Shown: positions 10,120-19,071 of the stretch, in pieces
Layout: every line of letters begins with the position of its first letter
How positions within the stretch are numbered: the first letter of the stretch is position 1
Assembly: GCA_016707075.1 (NCBI GenBank)
Contig: JADJII010000013.1
Span: forward strand, 1-64,000
DNA: 64,000 nucleotides
Source: Egaibacter danicus
GTDB taxonomy: Bacteria > Pseudomonadota > Gammaproteobacteria > Burkholderiales > Burkholderiaceae_C
Direction of reading: 5' to 3'
Made by a program: the position numbers and the translations under genes
Notes under the pieces: generated by a model
What the model was told of the DNA's origin: nothing
What the model saw: only the letters and a program-made list of their open reading frames with translations
Databases searched by the model: none

Positions 10120-11029
10120 CCTGCTGGCACTGATTGACGATATCGCCACGCTGCTGGACGATGTCTCGCTGATGACCAAGGTGGCCGCGCAGAAAACCGC
10201 CGGTGTGCTGGGTGATGACCTGGCGCTGAATGCCCAGCAGGTTTCCGGGGTGCAAGCCGACCGCGAGTTGCCTGTGGTGTGGGCTGTGGCCAAAGGCTCG
10301 TTGGTGAACAAGGCCATTCTGGTGCCCGCCGCGATGGCAATCAGTGCGCTGGCGCCATGGGCCATCACGCCGCTGTTGATGGTGGGCGGCACGTATCTGT
10401 GCTTTGAAGGGTTTGAGAAGATCGCACACAAGTTCTTGCACAGGGCCTCTGAAGACCAGGCCCATCACGCGGAGCAGATCAAGGCGCTGGCAGACGAAAC
10501 GGTGGACATCGTGGCGTTTGAAAAAGACAAGATCAAGGGCGCGGTGCGGACGGATTTTATCCTGTCTGCCGAAATCATCGTCATCAGCCTGGGCACGGTG
10601 GCGGGCGTGCCGCTGGGTCAGCAGTTTGCCGTGCTGGCGGCCATCGCGGTGGTGATGACCGTGGGGGTGTACGGCGTGGTAGCCGGCATCGTGAAGCTCG
10701 ATGACTGGGGCCTGTACTTGAGCCGCCGCAAGGCAGCCTGGCGACGCAGCCTGGGTGGCCTGATTTTGCGGGGCGCGCCCTGGTTGATGAAGGCCTTGTC
10801 CGTGGTGGGCACTGCGGCCATGTTCTTTGTGGGGGGCGGAATTCTGGTTCACGGCTGGCCGTGGCTGCACCATGCCGTTGAAGGCATTGCAGCCGTCGCA
10901 GGCAGCGGCTGGATGGCAACGGTGATTTCTACCGTGCTGGGCGGCCTGAGTGGCGTGGCTGCCGGTGCCCTGGCTTTGGGCGTTGTGACGCTGGGCCAGA
11001 AGGTCTTTGGCCGCAAGTCTGAAGCCTGA
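10106..11029 (+). CDS. DUF808 (YedI-like) membrane protein
   Basis: 307-residue inner-membrane protein. The start MATSSLLALIDDIATLLDDVSLMTKVAAQKTAGVLGDDLALNA (first part shown across two motifs) is typical of DUF808: residues 1-20 and the VAAQKTAGVLGDDLA block are highly conserved in the family. About five to six hydrophobic spans follow between residues 65 and 300. Function of the family is unknown. It overlaps the PhyH gene by 14 bp and ends 1 bp before the convergent mtfA stop. Confidence 0.85.
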   Translation: MATSSLLALIDDIATLLDDVSLMTKVAAQKTAGVLGDDLALNAQQVSGVQADRELPVVWAVAKGSLVNKAILVPAAMAISALAPWAITPLLMVGGTYLCFEGFEKIAHKFLHRASEDQAHHAEQIKALADETVDIVAFEKDKIKGAVRTDFILSAEIIVISLGTVAGVPLGQQFAVLAAIAVVMTVGVYGVVAGIVKLDDWGLYLSRRKAAWRRSLGGLILRGAPWLMKALSVVGTAAMFFVGGGILVHGWPWLHHAVEGIAAVAGSGWMATVISTVLGGLSGVAAGALALGVVTLGQKVFGRKSEA

Positions 11030-11030
11030 G

Positions 11031-11879
11031 TTACCAGCTCAACGGGTCCACACAATAAAACGCCACCATCTCCCGGTACAAATCCGGGTGCTCTTCCGAC
11101 AGGCGCTGCGCCTGCTCAAAAAACGTTTCTGACACCACGGCAAAAAACTCCACGGGGTCGGTGGCACCATAGTCGTTGATCAGCGTGGGCCGATCTGATG
11201 GTTCTGCCTGGGTTTCCTCTTGTAGCCGCGCATACGCCTCGCTCATCACCCGCGCCCAGCGTTTGGCGTGGTGGGGCGCCAGAATCGGCGCGCCATTGGC
11301 CGCGCCGTTTTCCTGGTCCAGCTGGTGCGCGAACTCGTGGATCACCACGTTGCGACCGTCCGACACATCGGCCGCGCCTCCCACCACATCTTCCCAGGAC
11401 AGGATCACCTGCCCCTCGGACCACGACTCCCCGGCCAGCACCTGGCGCTGGTCCTGCTTCACACCCGCGTAGTCGGTGTGAGTCCGGTTCACGATGAAGG
11501 GGCCGGGATAAACCAGTATCTGGCGCAGGCTGGCAAAGTAGTCGGTTGGCCGGTTGAGTATCAGCAAACAGGCCTGCGCGGCGATGGTGACGCGCATCTC
11601 GTCCGTCACCTCCAGCCCACGGCAGCCGATGAACGCTTTCTCGGCCAGAAACACCTGAATGTGCCCCTTGAGCTGCATCTGCAGATCGGCCGGCAGGCGG
11701 CGAAAGTAAGGCACGCGCTCTTTCAGCACGGTGCGCCACGTGGCAGGAAAGGGCCGGCGGCGCAGCCGCGCAAAACGCCTGCGCGTGAAATACGGCTTGC
11801 CCAGCAGCCAGACCACCAGTGCGAAGGCGGCTGCCAGCAGCAGCAAAAACGGCAAATCGGACAGCGATAACACCGGCAA
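11031..11879 (-). CDS. mtfA: MtfA-type zinc peptidase (M90)
   Basis: 282-residue protein with a hydrophobic N-terminal helix (about 9-27) and an M90 peptidase domain. The zinc motif is H181-E-F-A-H185 in VVIHEFAHQLDQENG. In E. coli MtfA binds the Mlc repressor and has aminopeptidase activity; whether a Mlc partner exists here is not visible. The membrane anchor is common in proteobacterial homologues but absent from E. coli MtfA. It is convergent with the DUF808 gene and 17 bp downstream of the GntR regulator on the same strand. Confidence 0.88.
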   Translation of the reverse strand: MPVLSLSDLPFLLLLAAAFALVVWLLGKPYFTRRRFARLRRRPFPATWRTVLKERVPYFRRLPADLQMQLKGHIQVFLAEKAFIGCRGLEVTDEMRVTIAAQACLLILNRPTDYFASLRQILVYPGPFIVNRTHTDYAGVKQDQRQVLAGESWSEGQVILSWEDVVGGAADVSDGRNVVIHEFAHQLDQENGAANGAPILAPHHAKRWARVMSEAYARLQEETQAEPSDRPTLINDYGATDPVEFFAVVSETFFEQAQRLSEEHPDLYREMVAFYCVDPLSW

Positions 11880-11896
11880 TTGATTCGGCCCGTCGC

Positions 11897-12589
11897 TCAG
11901 GCGGCTACTGATGGCACAGCGGTCAACGAGCCTTTGGCACAGCTCCGCCGCAGCAGTTGCCCGGCCGCAAACAGGTCGCGCTCAATAGCGCGCCTTACCG
12001 CTGCGCAGTCACGTTTGTCGATGGCCTGCAGCGCCTCGTGGTGCGCCTTGTTCAGCAGGGAGCGGGCATCGGGCGTGTCAAACAGCTGGTTGGAAATGGG
12101 CCCCACCTTCAGCCACGCCGCTTCAATCAGGTTCATCAGCATGGGCGAACCGGCGGCCTTGTAGAGCAGGATGTGAAAGGCCTCGTTGGCCTCCAGATAT
12201 ACATCGGCGTTGTGCTCGGCCAGCGCCTTGTCCATGCGCTCGCCCAGCACATGCAGGCGCGCGGCCTGCGTGTCGGTCAGCCGCAGCGTGCCGCGCTCGG
12301 CAGCGTCGCCTTCCAGCAGCAGGCGCACCTGCAGCAAATCGTCAAATTCCGCCACCGACAGCCGCGGCACCACCACGCCGCAGTGGGGGACGTTGATCAA
12401 CGCGCCCTCGGCAGCCAGCCGCTGCAGCGCCGCGCGAACCGGCATGTCGCCCACGCCCAGCTGTTGCGCCACATCATGGATTTTCAGGCGCTCGCCCGGA
12501 GTGAATTTGCCCATGGCAATCCACTGGCGCAGCCGCATGTATGTGGCGTCTTGCTGGGTGCGAACGGCAGCTTCATTGATTTGTAGCAT
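11897..12589 (-). CDS. GntR-family transcriptional regulator, FCD (FadR-like) subfamily
   Basis: 230-residue one-component regulator. N-terminal winged helix about 15-75 (GERLKIHDVAQQLGVGDMPV, VRAALQRLAAEGAL), then an all-helical FCD ligand domain about 85-215 with the metal/ligand residues expected from NEAFHILLYKAAG and NKAHHEALQAI. The frame stays open upstream of 12589, but homology begins at MLQINEAAV, so the ATG at 12589 is used. Divergent from the DUF1624 gene, which it may control. Ligand unknown; FCD members usually sense small carboxylates. Confidence 0.88.
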   Translation of the reverse strand: MLQINEAAVRTQQDATYMRLRQWIAMGKFTPGERLKIHDVAQQLGVGDMPVRAALQRLAAEGALINVPHCGVVVPRLSVAEFDDLLQVRLLLEGDAAERGTLRLTDTQAARLHVLGERMDKALAEHNADVYLEANEAFHILLYKAAGSPMLMNLIEAAWLKVGPISNQLFDTPDARSLLNKAHHEALQAIDKRDCAAVRRAIERDLFAAGQLLRRSCAKGSLTAVPSVAA

Positions 12590-12599
12590 GGGTGTCTGG

Positions 12600-12667
12600 C
12601 CCCACGCTCCACCACCGGGTCGCTGCCCCCGAGGCGTGCGCGGCCCTGCTGGCGGGCCTTGGCGGGA
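12600..12667. repeat. GC-rich dispersed repeat, second family, copy 1
   Basis: CCCCACGCTCCACCAC, TCGCTGCCCCCGAGG and CCTTGGCGGG occur in the same order as at 38607-38680 (CCCCACGCTCGGCAC, TCGCTGCCCCCCGAGG, CTTGGGGCGG). It fills the divergent intergenic space between the GntR and DUF1624 genes, so it may have displaced or become their promoters. Confidence 0.5.
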
Positions 12668-12673
12668 CCACGT

Positions 12674-13429
12674 ATGTCCGCCGATCCCTCCCAGCCCGCC
12701 GCCCGGTTTGACGCCGTAGATGCCCTGCGCGGCTTCGCCATGGTGTGGATGACCGCGTTTCATTTCTGCTTTGACCTGAACCAGTTTGGCTACATCAGGC
12801 AAAACTTTTACGCGGACCCGTTCTGGACCTGGCAGCGCGTGGTGATCGTCAGCCTGTTCCTGTTTTGTGCAGGGCTGGGCCAGGCCATCGCCACCCAGCG
12901 CGGCCAGACCTGGCCGCATTTCTGGCGGCGCTGGCGGCAGATCGCCGCGTGCGCCGTGCTGGTGTCGGTGAGCTCGTACATCATGTTCCCCAACAGCTGG
13001 ATCTACTTCGGCGTGCTGCACGGCTTTGCCTTGATGCTGGTCATCGCGCGGCTGACCGCGGGTTGGGGCAACTGGCTGTGGGCGCTGGGTGCGCTGGCAA
13101 TTGCTATGAAGTTTGTAGCTGCTCACGCACTGGACATGAGGTCTGAGGCCGTATTTTTCAACTCAAACTGGCTGAATTGGCTGGGTTTGATCACCAAAAA
13201 ACCGGTCACCGAAGACTACGCGCCGCTGATCCCCTGGTTGGGCGTGATGTGGTGGGGTGTGGCGTCGGGTAGCTGGTTATTGCGCAACCGGCCAGCAATT
13301 CTGGCGTGGCGGGTGCCTGTGATGAACCAGCCGCTAACTTGGCTGGGGCGATGGAGCTTGAGTTATTACATGCTGCATCAGCCGGTGATGATGGGGGTGT
13401 TTATGGGGATGGCGTGGTTGGCAAAGTAG
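12674..13429 (+). CDS. DUF1624 / heparan-alpha-glucosaminide acetyltransferase-like membrane protein
   Basis: 251-residue polytopic membrane protein. The N-terminal RFDAVDALRGFAMVWMTAFH is the typical motif of this acyltransferase-like family, and the C-terminus has LGRWSLSYYMLHQPV. About seven hydrophobic spans. Proposed role is transmembrane acyl or acetyl transfer to a cell-surface glycan, by family only. ATG at 12674 is preferred; an upstream in-frame TTG (12659) would only add residues from the GC-rich repeat. A dispersed repeat lies in frame (13103-13159, about residues 144-162) and replaces a loop. Confidence 0.8.
   Translation: MSADPSQPAARFDAVDALRGFAMVWMTAFHFCFDLNQFGYIRQNFYADPFWTWQRVVIVSLFLFCAGLGQAIATQRGQTWPHFWRRWRQIAACAVLVSVSSYIMFPNSWIYFGVLHGFALMLVIARLTAGWGNWLWALGALAIAMKFVAAHALDMRSEAVFFNSNWLNWLGLITKKPVTEDYAPLIPWLGVMWWGVASGSWLLRNRPAILAWRVPVMNQPLTWLGRWSLSYYMLHQPVMMGVFMGMAWLAK
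13103..13159 (-). repeat. Dispersed palindrome-ended repeat, copy 3 (inside DUF1624 gene)
   Basis: Opposite orientation. Begins with the 17-nt end GCTATGAAGTTTGTAGC (13103-13119), then TGCTCACGCA, ACATGAGGTCTGAGGCCG. In frame, encoding AIAMKFVAAHALDMRSEAVF in part. Confidence 0.85.
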
Positions 13430-13440
13430 TTGTCGCAATG

Positions 13441-13626
13441 TCAAACGACTAACCCTTTTCGCTTGGCCTCAAGGTTAGATAAATACGAAAATTCTTCGAA
13501 GATCACTTTGAATTCTGATGCGCTCCTTTTCCCCTTATAGAACTTTACACTGGGATTTTGACCGCCTAGTATCAAACAAATGATTTCCAATGAGGTGGCA
13601 CTTATTTCTGGGCCAAAGTAAACACC
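13441..13626 (-). pseudogene. 3' fragment of an unidentified gene cut by the IS3 element
   Basis: An open frame on the minus strand enters from inside the IS and ends at 13441. The part outside the IS encodes about 60 residues, including SATSLEIICLILGGQNPS and KVIFEEFSYLSN, which read like the end of a real protein. It is more AT-rich than its neighbours. The matching 5' part is not on the other side of the IS, where hrpA begins. I do not recognise the family. Confidence 0.5.
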
Positions 13627-13676
13627 TGAATCGCCCCGGGAATTGAGGAGGCTCCAACATTTAAGAGAATGGAGCC

Positions 13677-14002
13677 ATGAACAAGTCAACGAAGTTTTCA
13701 CCCGAAGTCCGGGAACGTGCCGTGCGGCTGGTACAGGAGCACCGGGGGAGTACCCCTCACTGTGGGCGGCTGTTGATTCCATAGCCCCCAAGATTGGCTG
13801 CGTGCCGCAGACTTTATTGGAATGGGTCAAGCGTCAAGAGGTCGACAGCGGCCAGCGCGAAGGTCTGAGCTCCAGTGAACGCGAGCGTATCAAGGCCCTG
13901 GAGCGAGAGGTCAAGGAACTGCGCCGGGCCAATAACATCCTCAAGACGGCCAGCGCTTTTTTTGCCCAGGCTTCAGCATCGAGCCGCCGACTCAAGTCCT
14001 GA
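13677..14002 (+). CDS. IS3-family transposase OrfA (frame broken)
   Basis: DNA-binding subunit of the IS3 transposase. The start MNKSTKFSPEVRERAVRLVQ is at the ATG 13677. The helix-turn-helix (APKIGCVPQTLLEWVKRQ) and leucine-rich coiled coil (ERIKALEREVKELRRANNIL) are in the next frame. The switch lies at the five-G run 13744-13748: a sixth G would give HRGEYPSLWAAVDSIAP in one frame. The frame ends at 14002, overlapping orfB. A T7 run at 13957-13963 is a candidate slippery site for the usual -1 frameshift to OrfAB. Confidence 0.85.
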
Positions 14003-14907
14003 AGGACTTTATCGATCAGCACCGCGATACCTACGGGGTCGAGCCGATCTGCAAAGTCTTGCAGATTGCCCCGTCTTGCTACAGGCGTCATGCCGCGCAG
14101 CAACGCAATCCGGCACAGCGCTGCGCACGAGCGCAACGCGATGTTGCCCTGGCACCCCACATCCAGCGGGTCTGGCACGCCAACATGCAGGTCTACGGCG
14201 CCGACAAGGTCTGGAAACAGATGAACCGCGAAGGCATTGCCGTGGCCCGCTGCACGGTCGAGCGCTTGATGCGACGCCTGGGCCTGCGCGGAGTGCGCCG
14301 TGGCAAAGTCGTGCGCACCACCGTTTCGGATGCCAACGCGCCATGTCCACTGGACCGTGTCAACCGGCAATTCAGGGCAGACCGAACCAATCAGCTGTGG
14401 GTATCGGACTTCACGTATGTCACAACCTGGCAGGGCTGGCAATACGTGGCCTTTGTCATTGATGTTTACGCACGCCGGATTGTGGGCTGGCGTCAGAGCA
14501 GTTCCATGCGAACAGACTTTGTTCTGGACGCGTTGGAGCAAGCCTTGTATGACCGGCAACCACAACGCGACGATGCACTGATTCATCATTCGGATCGCGG
14601 GTCGCAATACGTGTCCATTCGGTACAGCGAGCGGCTGGCCGAGGCAGGCATCGAGCCATCCGTGGGCAGCCGAGGGGACAGTTATGACAATGCCCTGGCG
14701 GAAACGATCAATGGCTTGTACAAGGCTGAATTGATCCATCGCAGAGCGCCCTGGAAGACCAGGGAATCGCTGGAACTTGCAACACTGGAATGGGTATCCT
14801 GGTTTAACCACCACAGACTGCTGGAGCCCATCGGATACATTCCCCCTGCCGAAGCTGAAGAAAACTACTTTCGGCAATTAGCCCGTCAAACCGCCACCAC
14901 GGAATGA
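13999..14907 (+). CDS. IS3-family transposase OrfB (DDE integrase domain)
   Basis: Catalytic half of the transposase, frame -1 relative to the end of orfA and probably made as an OrfAB fusion. About 300 residues from LKDFIDQHRDTYGVEPICKV. An HTH_21-type segment (YGADKVWKQMNREGIAVAR) precedes the rve core. DDE residues are seen in VSDFTYV, HHSDRGSQY and NALAETINGLYKAEL. It ends at TGA 14907, inside the right inverted repeat region. The first convenient start codons are internal (TTG 14059), so the given start marks where the conserved frame begins. Apparently intact. Confidence 0.9.
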   Translation: MKDFIDQHRDTYGVEPICKVLQIAPSCYRRHAAQQRNPAQRCARAQRDVALAPHIQRVWHANMQVYGADKVWKQMNREGIAVARCTVERLMRRLGLRGVRRGKVVRTTVSDANAPCPLDRVNRQFRADRTNQLWVSDFTYVTTWQGWQYVAFVIDVYARRIVGWRQSSSMRTDFVLDALEQALYDRQPQRDDALIHHSDRGSQYVSIRYSERLAEAGIEPSVGSRGDSYDNALAETINGLYKAELIHRRAPWKTRESLELATLEWVSWFNHHRLLEPIGYIPPAEAEENYFRQLARQTATTE

Positions 14908-14971
14908 CTTAACCCAACGGGCCTCCACGAAACCCGGGGCGATTCACTATCGGCCCGATAATCGAGCCCCA

Positions 14972-17900
14972 ATGTTTTCTTTGAATATCGAATTCCCCGA
15001 ATCCCTGCCCGTATCGGGCAAACGCCAAGAGATAACCGACGCCATAGTTGCCCACCAGGTTGTGATCGTCTGCGGTGAAACCGGTTCGGGCAAGACGACA
15101 CAGCTCCCGAAAATCGCGCTTGCCATGGGCCGGGGCAAGCTGAATTACCCCGAAGGCCAACGCGGCAAGCTGATTGGTCACACCCAGCCGCGGCGCATTG
15201 CCGCCAGCAGCGTGGCCAAGCGCATTGCGGAAGAGTTGAAGACGCCGCTGGGCGATGTAGTCGGTTTCAAGGTGCGGTTCCAGGATCGCTTAAGCAAAGA
15301 CGCCTCGGTCAAACTGATGACGGATGGCATCTTGCTGGCCGAGACACAGACCGACCCACTGCTCAATGCCTACGACACCATCATCATCGACGAGGCGCAC
15401 GAGCGCTCGTTGAACATCGACTTCCTGCTGGGCTACCTGCGTCAGATATTGCCGCGCCGCCCGGACCTGAAGATCATCGTCACCTCGGCCACGATTGACG
15501 CGCAACGCTTTGCGGACCATTTCAAGTCCAGTAAGGGCCCGGCGCCGGTGATCATGGTGTCGGGCCGCATGTTCCCGGTGGAGCAGCGCTACCGGCCGTT
15601 TGAGGAGTCGCGCGAATACGACATGAACAACGCGATTGCCGATGGCGTGGATGAGCTGTGGCGCGAACCGCACAACCAGGGCGACATTCTTGTCTTCCTT
15701 CCCGGTGAGCGTGAGATTCGTGAGGCGGCAGACCACCTGCGCAAGCACCTGAGCCACCAGCCCGTGATGCGCGGGGCCGAGGTGCTGCCGCTGTTTGCCC
15801 GACTGAGCCCGGCCGAGCAGGACCGCATTTTTGACGGCCACACGGGGCGCCGCATTGTGCTGGCGACCAACGTTGCCGAAACCTCGCTCACAGTTCCAGG
15901 CACAAGATACGTCATTGACGCCGGCACCGCGCGCATCAAGCGCTACAGCTTCCGTAGCAAGGTGGAGCAGTTGCTGGTGGAGCCCATCAGCCAGAGTTCG
16001 GCCAACCAGCGCGCCGGGCGCTGCGGTCGCGTCGCCAACGGTATCTGTATTCGCCTGTACGACCAAAAGGATTTTGACGGTCGGGCGCGGTTTACCGACC
16101 CCGAAATTCTGCGATCGTCATTGGCCGGCGTCATCTTGCGTATGAAGTCCCTGCACTTGGGCATCGTTGAAGACTTTCCGTTTCTGGAGCGGCCCAGTGG
16201 TCGCGCGATTGCCGATGGCTACCAGTTGCTCAACGAACTGGGCGCGGTGGACGATGCCAATGAATTGACACCGTTGGGGCAGGAGCTGAGCCGCCTGCCG
16301 TTGGACCCACGTGTGGGGCGCATGTTGCTGGAAGCCCGTTCGCGCGAGGCGCTGGACGAGGCGCTGGTGATTGCGTCTGCCTTGAGCGTGCAGGATGTGC
16401 GTGACCGGCCCATGGAGGCACAGCAGCAGGCGGATGCGGCGCACCAGAAGTTTGATGATGAGCGCAGTGAGTTTGTGGGGTATTTGAAGCTGTGGAAGTG
16501 GATTCATGATGCGCGGGGTGGAGGGGGCCCCCCTTCTGGCCCCGCCGATGCCACTGTGACCCAGGGTACGCCGGGCTCCTCGTCGCGTAGCTCAATTTCG
16601 TCACCCGGCGCACCCCGGGCCACAGCGTCCTCGGTTGCATCTGGGTCGTCACACAAGCTGTCTAACCGGCAGTACGAACAGCTGCTGCGCCAGAACTTCG
16701 TCAATATCCGCCGCGTGCGGGAGTGGAAGGACATCCATTCGCAGCTTCATACCGTGGTGGCTGAGCACAAATGGCGGCTGAACACCAAGCCTGCCAGCTA
16801 CGAGCAGCTGCACTTGTCCATGCTGTCCGGCCTCTTGGGTAATATCGGCTGCAAGCTGGAAGATGGCCAAAACGGCGAATACCTGGGCGCGCGCAGCATC
16901 AAGTTCTTCGCCCACCCCGGCGCGCACCTGACCAAGAAGCCGGGCAAGTGGATTGTGGCATCCGAGTTGGTGGAGACCACGCGACTGTTTGGCCGTGGCA
17001 TTGCCCATATCGAACCGCAATGGCTCGAAAACGTGGGCGGGCATTTGCTCAAGAAACAGTTGCTGGACCCGCATTGGGAGAAGAAGGCTGCGGAGGTGAT
17101 TGCGCTGGAGCGGGCCACGCTGTACGGCATTGTGGTCTACAGCGGTCGCAAGGTGAACTATGGCCGGGTGGACATGCACGGCGCGCGCGAAATTTTTATC
17201 CGCGAAGCGCTGGTCGGCAAGGAATGGGAAACCTTGCTGCCGTTTTTGGCGGCGAACCAGAAACTCATCAAGCAGGTGGAAGACTTGGAGCACAAGGCGC
17301 GGCGGCAGGACGTGCTGGTGGACGACGAGCTGATCTACGCGTTTTACGACCAGCAACTGCCCGCCGACGTGTGCAGCGGCTACAGCTTTGAGAGCTGGTA
17401 CCGCGAAGAGGTCAAAAAGCAACCGGATCTGCTGAAGCTGACGCGCGAAGAGTTGATGCGCCACGAGGCCGCAGGCATCACCACCAATGCGTTTCCGAAG
17501 ACCATTCGCCTGGGCGGTGTGGACTGTGCCGCCGCCTACCTGCACGAGCCGGGTGACGCCAAAGACGGGCTGACCGTGTCGGTGCCGCTGTTTGTGCTGA
17601 ACCAGGTGAACGACGAGCGCTGCGAATGGCTGGTGCCTGGCATGCTGAAGGACAAGATTCTGGCGCTGCTGAAAAGCTTGCACCAGAAGCCGCGCTCGCG
17701 TTTTGTGCCGCTACCCGATAGCGCGGCCCGCATCGCTGCGACTCTGAGCACACCCGAAGCGTTTGGCCACGGCGGCTTGACCGAGGTGCTGCTGAAAATC
17801 GTACGCGATACGACGTCGCTGGACGTGAAGCGGGCGGACTTCAAGCTGGACATGCTCAGCCCGCACCTGTTCATGAATTTCCGTGTGGTGGACGAACATG

Positions 17901-19024
17901 GCCGCCAGATGGGCACCGGGCGCAACCTGGGGGCGCTGAAGGCGGAGCTGGGCGCGCAGGCACGCGGAGCGTTTCAGGCGCTGGCGGGGTTGAAGATGGA
18001 GGCCCGGCCTGCTGCGGGAGCCAATTCAGGCTCAAATGAGGCATCAAATAGACCTCTAGACCCCGTGGAATGTGCCCGAGTAGCTGCTAAAAATGTAGCA
18101 AATGAGTCGGCCAAAACTGCAACGACGGTCGGCCAGCGCCACACGGCCTGGACCTTTGGCGAGCTGCCGGAGCTGATGGAAATCCGCAAACCGGGACAAG
18201 GTGGGCAAACGCTGATTGGTTTCCCCGCGTTGATTGACGGGGGCGACGCCGTCACCGTGGAGGTGTTCGACGAACCAGATGTGGCCAGCGCCAAACACCG
18301 CGCCGGTCTGCGCCGCCTGTTCGCGCTGCAGATCAAGGACGCGCTGAAATACTTGGACAAAAATATCCCTGATCTGCAAAAAATGGCCGTGGCCTACATG
18401 CAGGTCGGCAAGAGCGCCGAGGGTTCCAGCTCGGCGGCGGTGGGCGGCACCATCGACGAGCTGCGCGAGCAGATCATCACCGTTGCGCTGGACCGGGCTT
18501 TTCTGCTGGACCCGCTGCCCACCAACGAGTTCGATTTCAAGCGCCGGGTGGACGAGGGCAGGGGCCGCCTCACCCTCATCGCCAATGAAGTGGCGCGTCT
18601 GGCCAGCACCATCCTGACCGAATACGCCACTGCCGCCCGCAAGATCAAGGACACCAAAAACGCCCTGGAAGCCACCGCAGACGCGTCGCAGCAACTGGCG
18701 CGCCTGGTGCCCAAACGCTTCCTGACCGCGTCGCCCTGGAGCCAGTTGCAGCACTTCGCCCGTTACCTCAAGGCCATCACGCTACGCCTGGAAAAGTACC
18801 GTGCCGACCCGGCGCGCGACGCCGCCCGCCTGGCCGAGCTGCGGCTGCAGGAGCAGCGTTACTGGCGGCTGGTCGCCGAGCGCAAAGGCGCAGTAGATGA
18901 GCGCATGCAGGAATTCCGCTGGTTGCTGGAAGAGCTGCGCGTCAGCTTCTTCGCGCAGGAACTGCGCACGCCGCAGCCGGTGAGTGTGAAGCGGCTGGAT
19001 AAGGTTTGGGCACAGTTGGGGTGA
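14972..19024 (+). CDS. hrpA: ATP-dependent RNA helicase HrpA
   Basis: 1350-residue DEAH-box RNA helicase. Walker A GETGSGKTT at about 35-43, DEAH at about 140 (IIDEAHERS), SATID motif III, motif VI region SANQRAGRCGR, then the helicase-associated and OB-fold regions and the long C-terminal DUF3418 region of HrpA. Length matches the family (about 1300) plus two in-frame insertions: a 70-bp inverted-repeat element with a Pro/Ser-rich flank (16555-16624) and a dispersed repeat (18042-18099). ATG at 14972 is 25 bp after the IS3 right end, so the native promoter has been replaced or separated. Confidence 0.93.
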   Translation: MFSLNIEFPESLPVSGKRQEITDAIVAHQVVIVCGETGSGKTTQLPKIALAMGRGKLNYPEGQRGKLIGHTQPRRIAASSVAKRIAEELKTPLGDVVGFKVRFQDRLSKDASVKLMTDGILLAETQTDPLLNAYDTIIIDEAHERSLNIDFLLGYLRQILPRRPDLKIIVTSATIDAQRFADHFKSSKGPAPVIMVSGRMFPVEQRYRPFEESREYDMNNAIADGVDELWREPHNQGDILVFLPGEREIREAADHLRKHLSHQPVMRGAEVLPLFARLSPAEQDRIFDGHTGRRIVLATNVAETSLTVPGTRYVIDAGTARIKRYSFRSKVEQLLVEPISQSSANQRAGRCGRVANGICIRLYDQKDFDGRARFTDPEILRSSLAGVILRMKSLHLGIVEDFPFLERPSGRAIADGYQLLNELGAVDDANELTPLGQELSRLPLDPRVGRMLLEARSREALDEALVIASALSVQDVRDRPMEAQQQADAAHQKFDDERSEFVGYLKLWKWIHDARGGGGPPSGPADATVTQGTPGSSSRSSISSPGAPRATASSVASGSSHKLSNRQYEQLLRQNFVNIRRVREWKDIHSQLHTVVAEHKWRLNTKPASYEQLHLSMLSGLLGNIGCKLEDGQNGEYLGARSIKFFAHPGAHLTKKPGKWIVASELVETTRLFGRGIAHIEPQWLENVGGHLLKKQLLDPHWEKKAAEVIALERATLYGIVVYSGRKVNYGRVDMHGAREIFIREALVGKEWETLLPFLAANQKLIKQVEDLEHKARRQDVLVDDELIYAFYDQQLPADVCSGYSFESWYREEVKKQPDLLKLTREELMRHEAAGITTNAFPKTIRLGGVDCAAAYLHEPGDAKDGLTVSVPLFVLNQVNDERCEWLVPGMLKDKILALLKSLHQKPRSRFVPLPDSAARIAATLSTPEAFGHGGLTEVLLKIVRDTTSLDVKRADFKLDMLSPHLFMNFRVVDEHGRQMGTGRNLGALKAELGAQARGAFQALAGLKMEARPAAGANSGSNEASNRPLDPVECARVAAKNVANESAKTATTVGQRHTAWTFGELPELMEIRKPGQGGQTLIGFPALIDGGDAVTVEVFDEPDVASAKHRAGLRRLFALQIKDALKYLDKNIPDLQKMAVAYMQVGKSAEGSSSAAVGGTIDELREQIITVALDRAFLLDPLPTNEFDFKRRVDEGRGRLTLIANEVARLASTILTEYATAARKIKDTKNALEATADASQQLARLVPKRFLTASPWSQLQHFARYLKAITLRLEKYRADPARDAARLAELRLQEQRYWRLVAERKGAVDERMQEFRWLLEELRVSFFAQELRTPQPVSVKRLDKVWAQLG
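16555..16624. repeat. 70-bp MITE-like inverted-repeat element inside hrpA
   Basis: Left arm 16555-16575 (TGTGACCCAGGGTACGCC then GGG) and right arm 16604-16624 are complementary at 18 of 21 positions around a 28-bp centre. It lies in frame in hrpA and encodes a Ser/Pro-rich segment (about residues 529-551) where HrpA proteins usually vary. A further GC palindrome (GGGGGCCCCCC, 16523-16533) lies just before it. Confidence 0.6.
18042..18099 (+). repeat. Dispersed palindrome-ended repeat, copy 4 (inside hrpA)
   Basis: CATCAAATAGACCTCTAGACC, CGTGGAATGTGCCCGAGTA and the 17-nt end GCTGCTAAAAATGTAGC (18083-18099). In frame in HrpA at about residues 1024-1043. Its end pair GCTGC/GTAGC keeps pairing through a G-T wobble. 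Confidence 0.8.
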
Positions 19025-19071
19025 TCGTCGTCCATCAAACCAACTTCAACACATATAAGCAGAAATATTTG

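Larger units (their letters stand above)
13627..14946 (+). mobile_element. IS3-family insertion sequence, 1320 bp
   Basis: Bounded by perfect 14-bp terminal inverted repeats: TGAATCGCCCCGGG at 13627-13640 and its complement at 14933-14946. Similarity continues inward (GGAGGC blocks and TTAAG). It carries overlapping orfA and orfB with the IS3 layout. The flanking bases differ (ACC on the left, CTA on the right), so no 3-4 bp target duplication is visible, which suggests a rearrangement or deletion after insertion. The right end lies 25 bp before the hrpA start codon. Confidence 0.93.

Noticed and set aside
12659..12673. TTG start extending the DUF1624 protein
   Set aside because: The added residues come from the GC-rich repeat and homology starts after the ATG at 12674.
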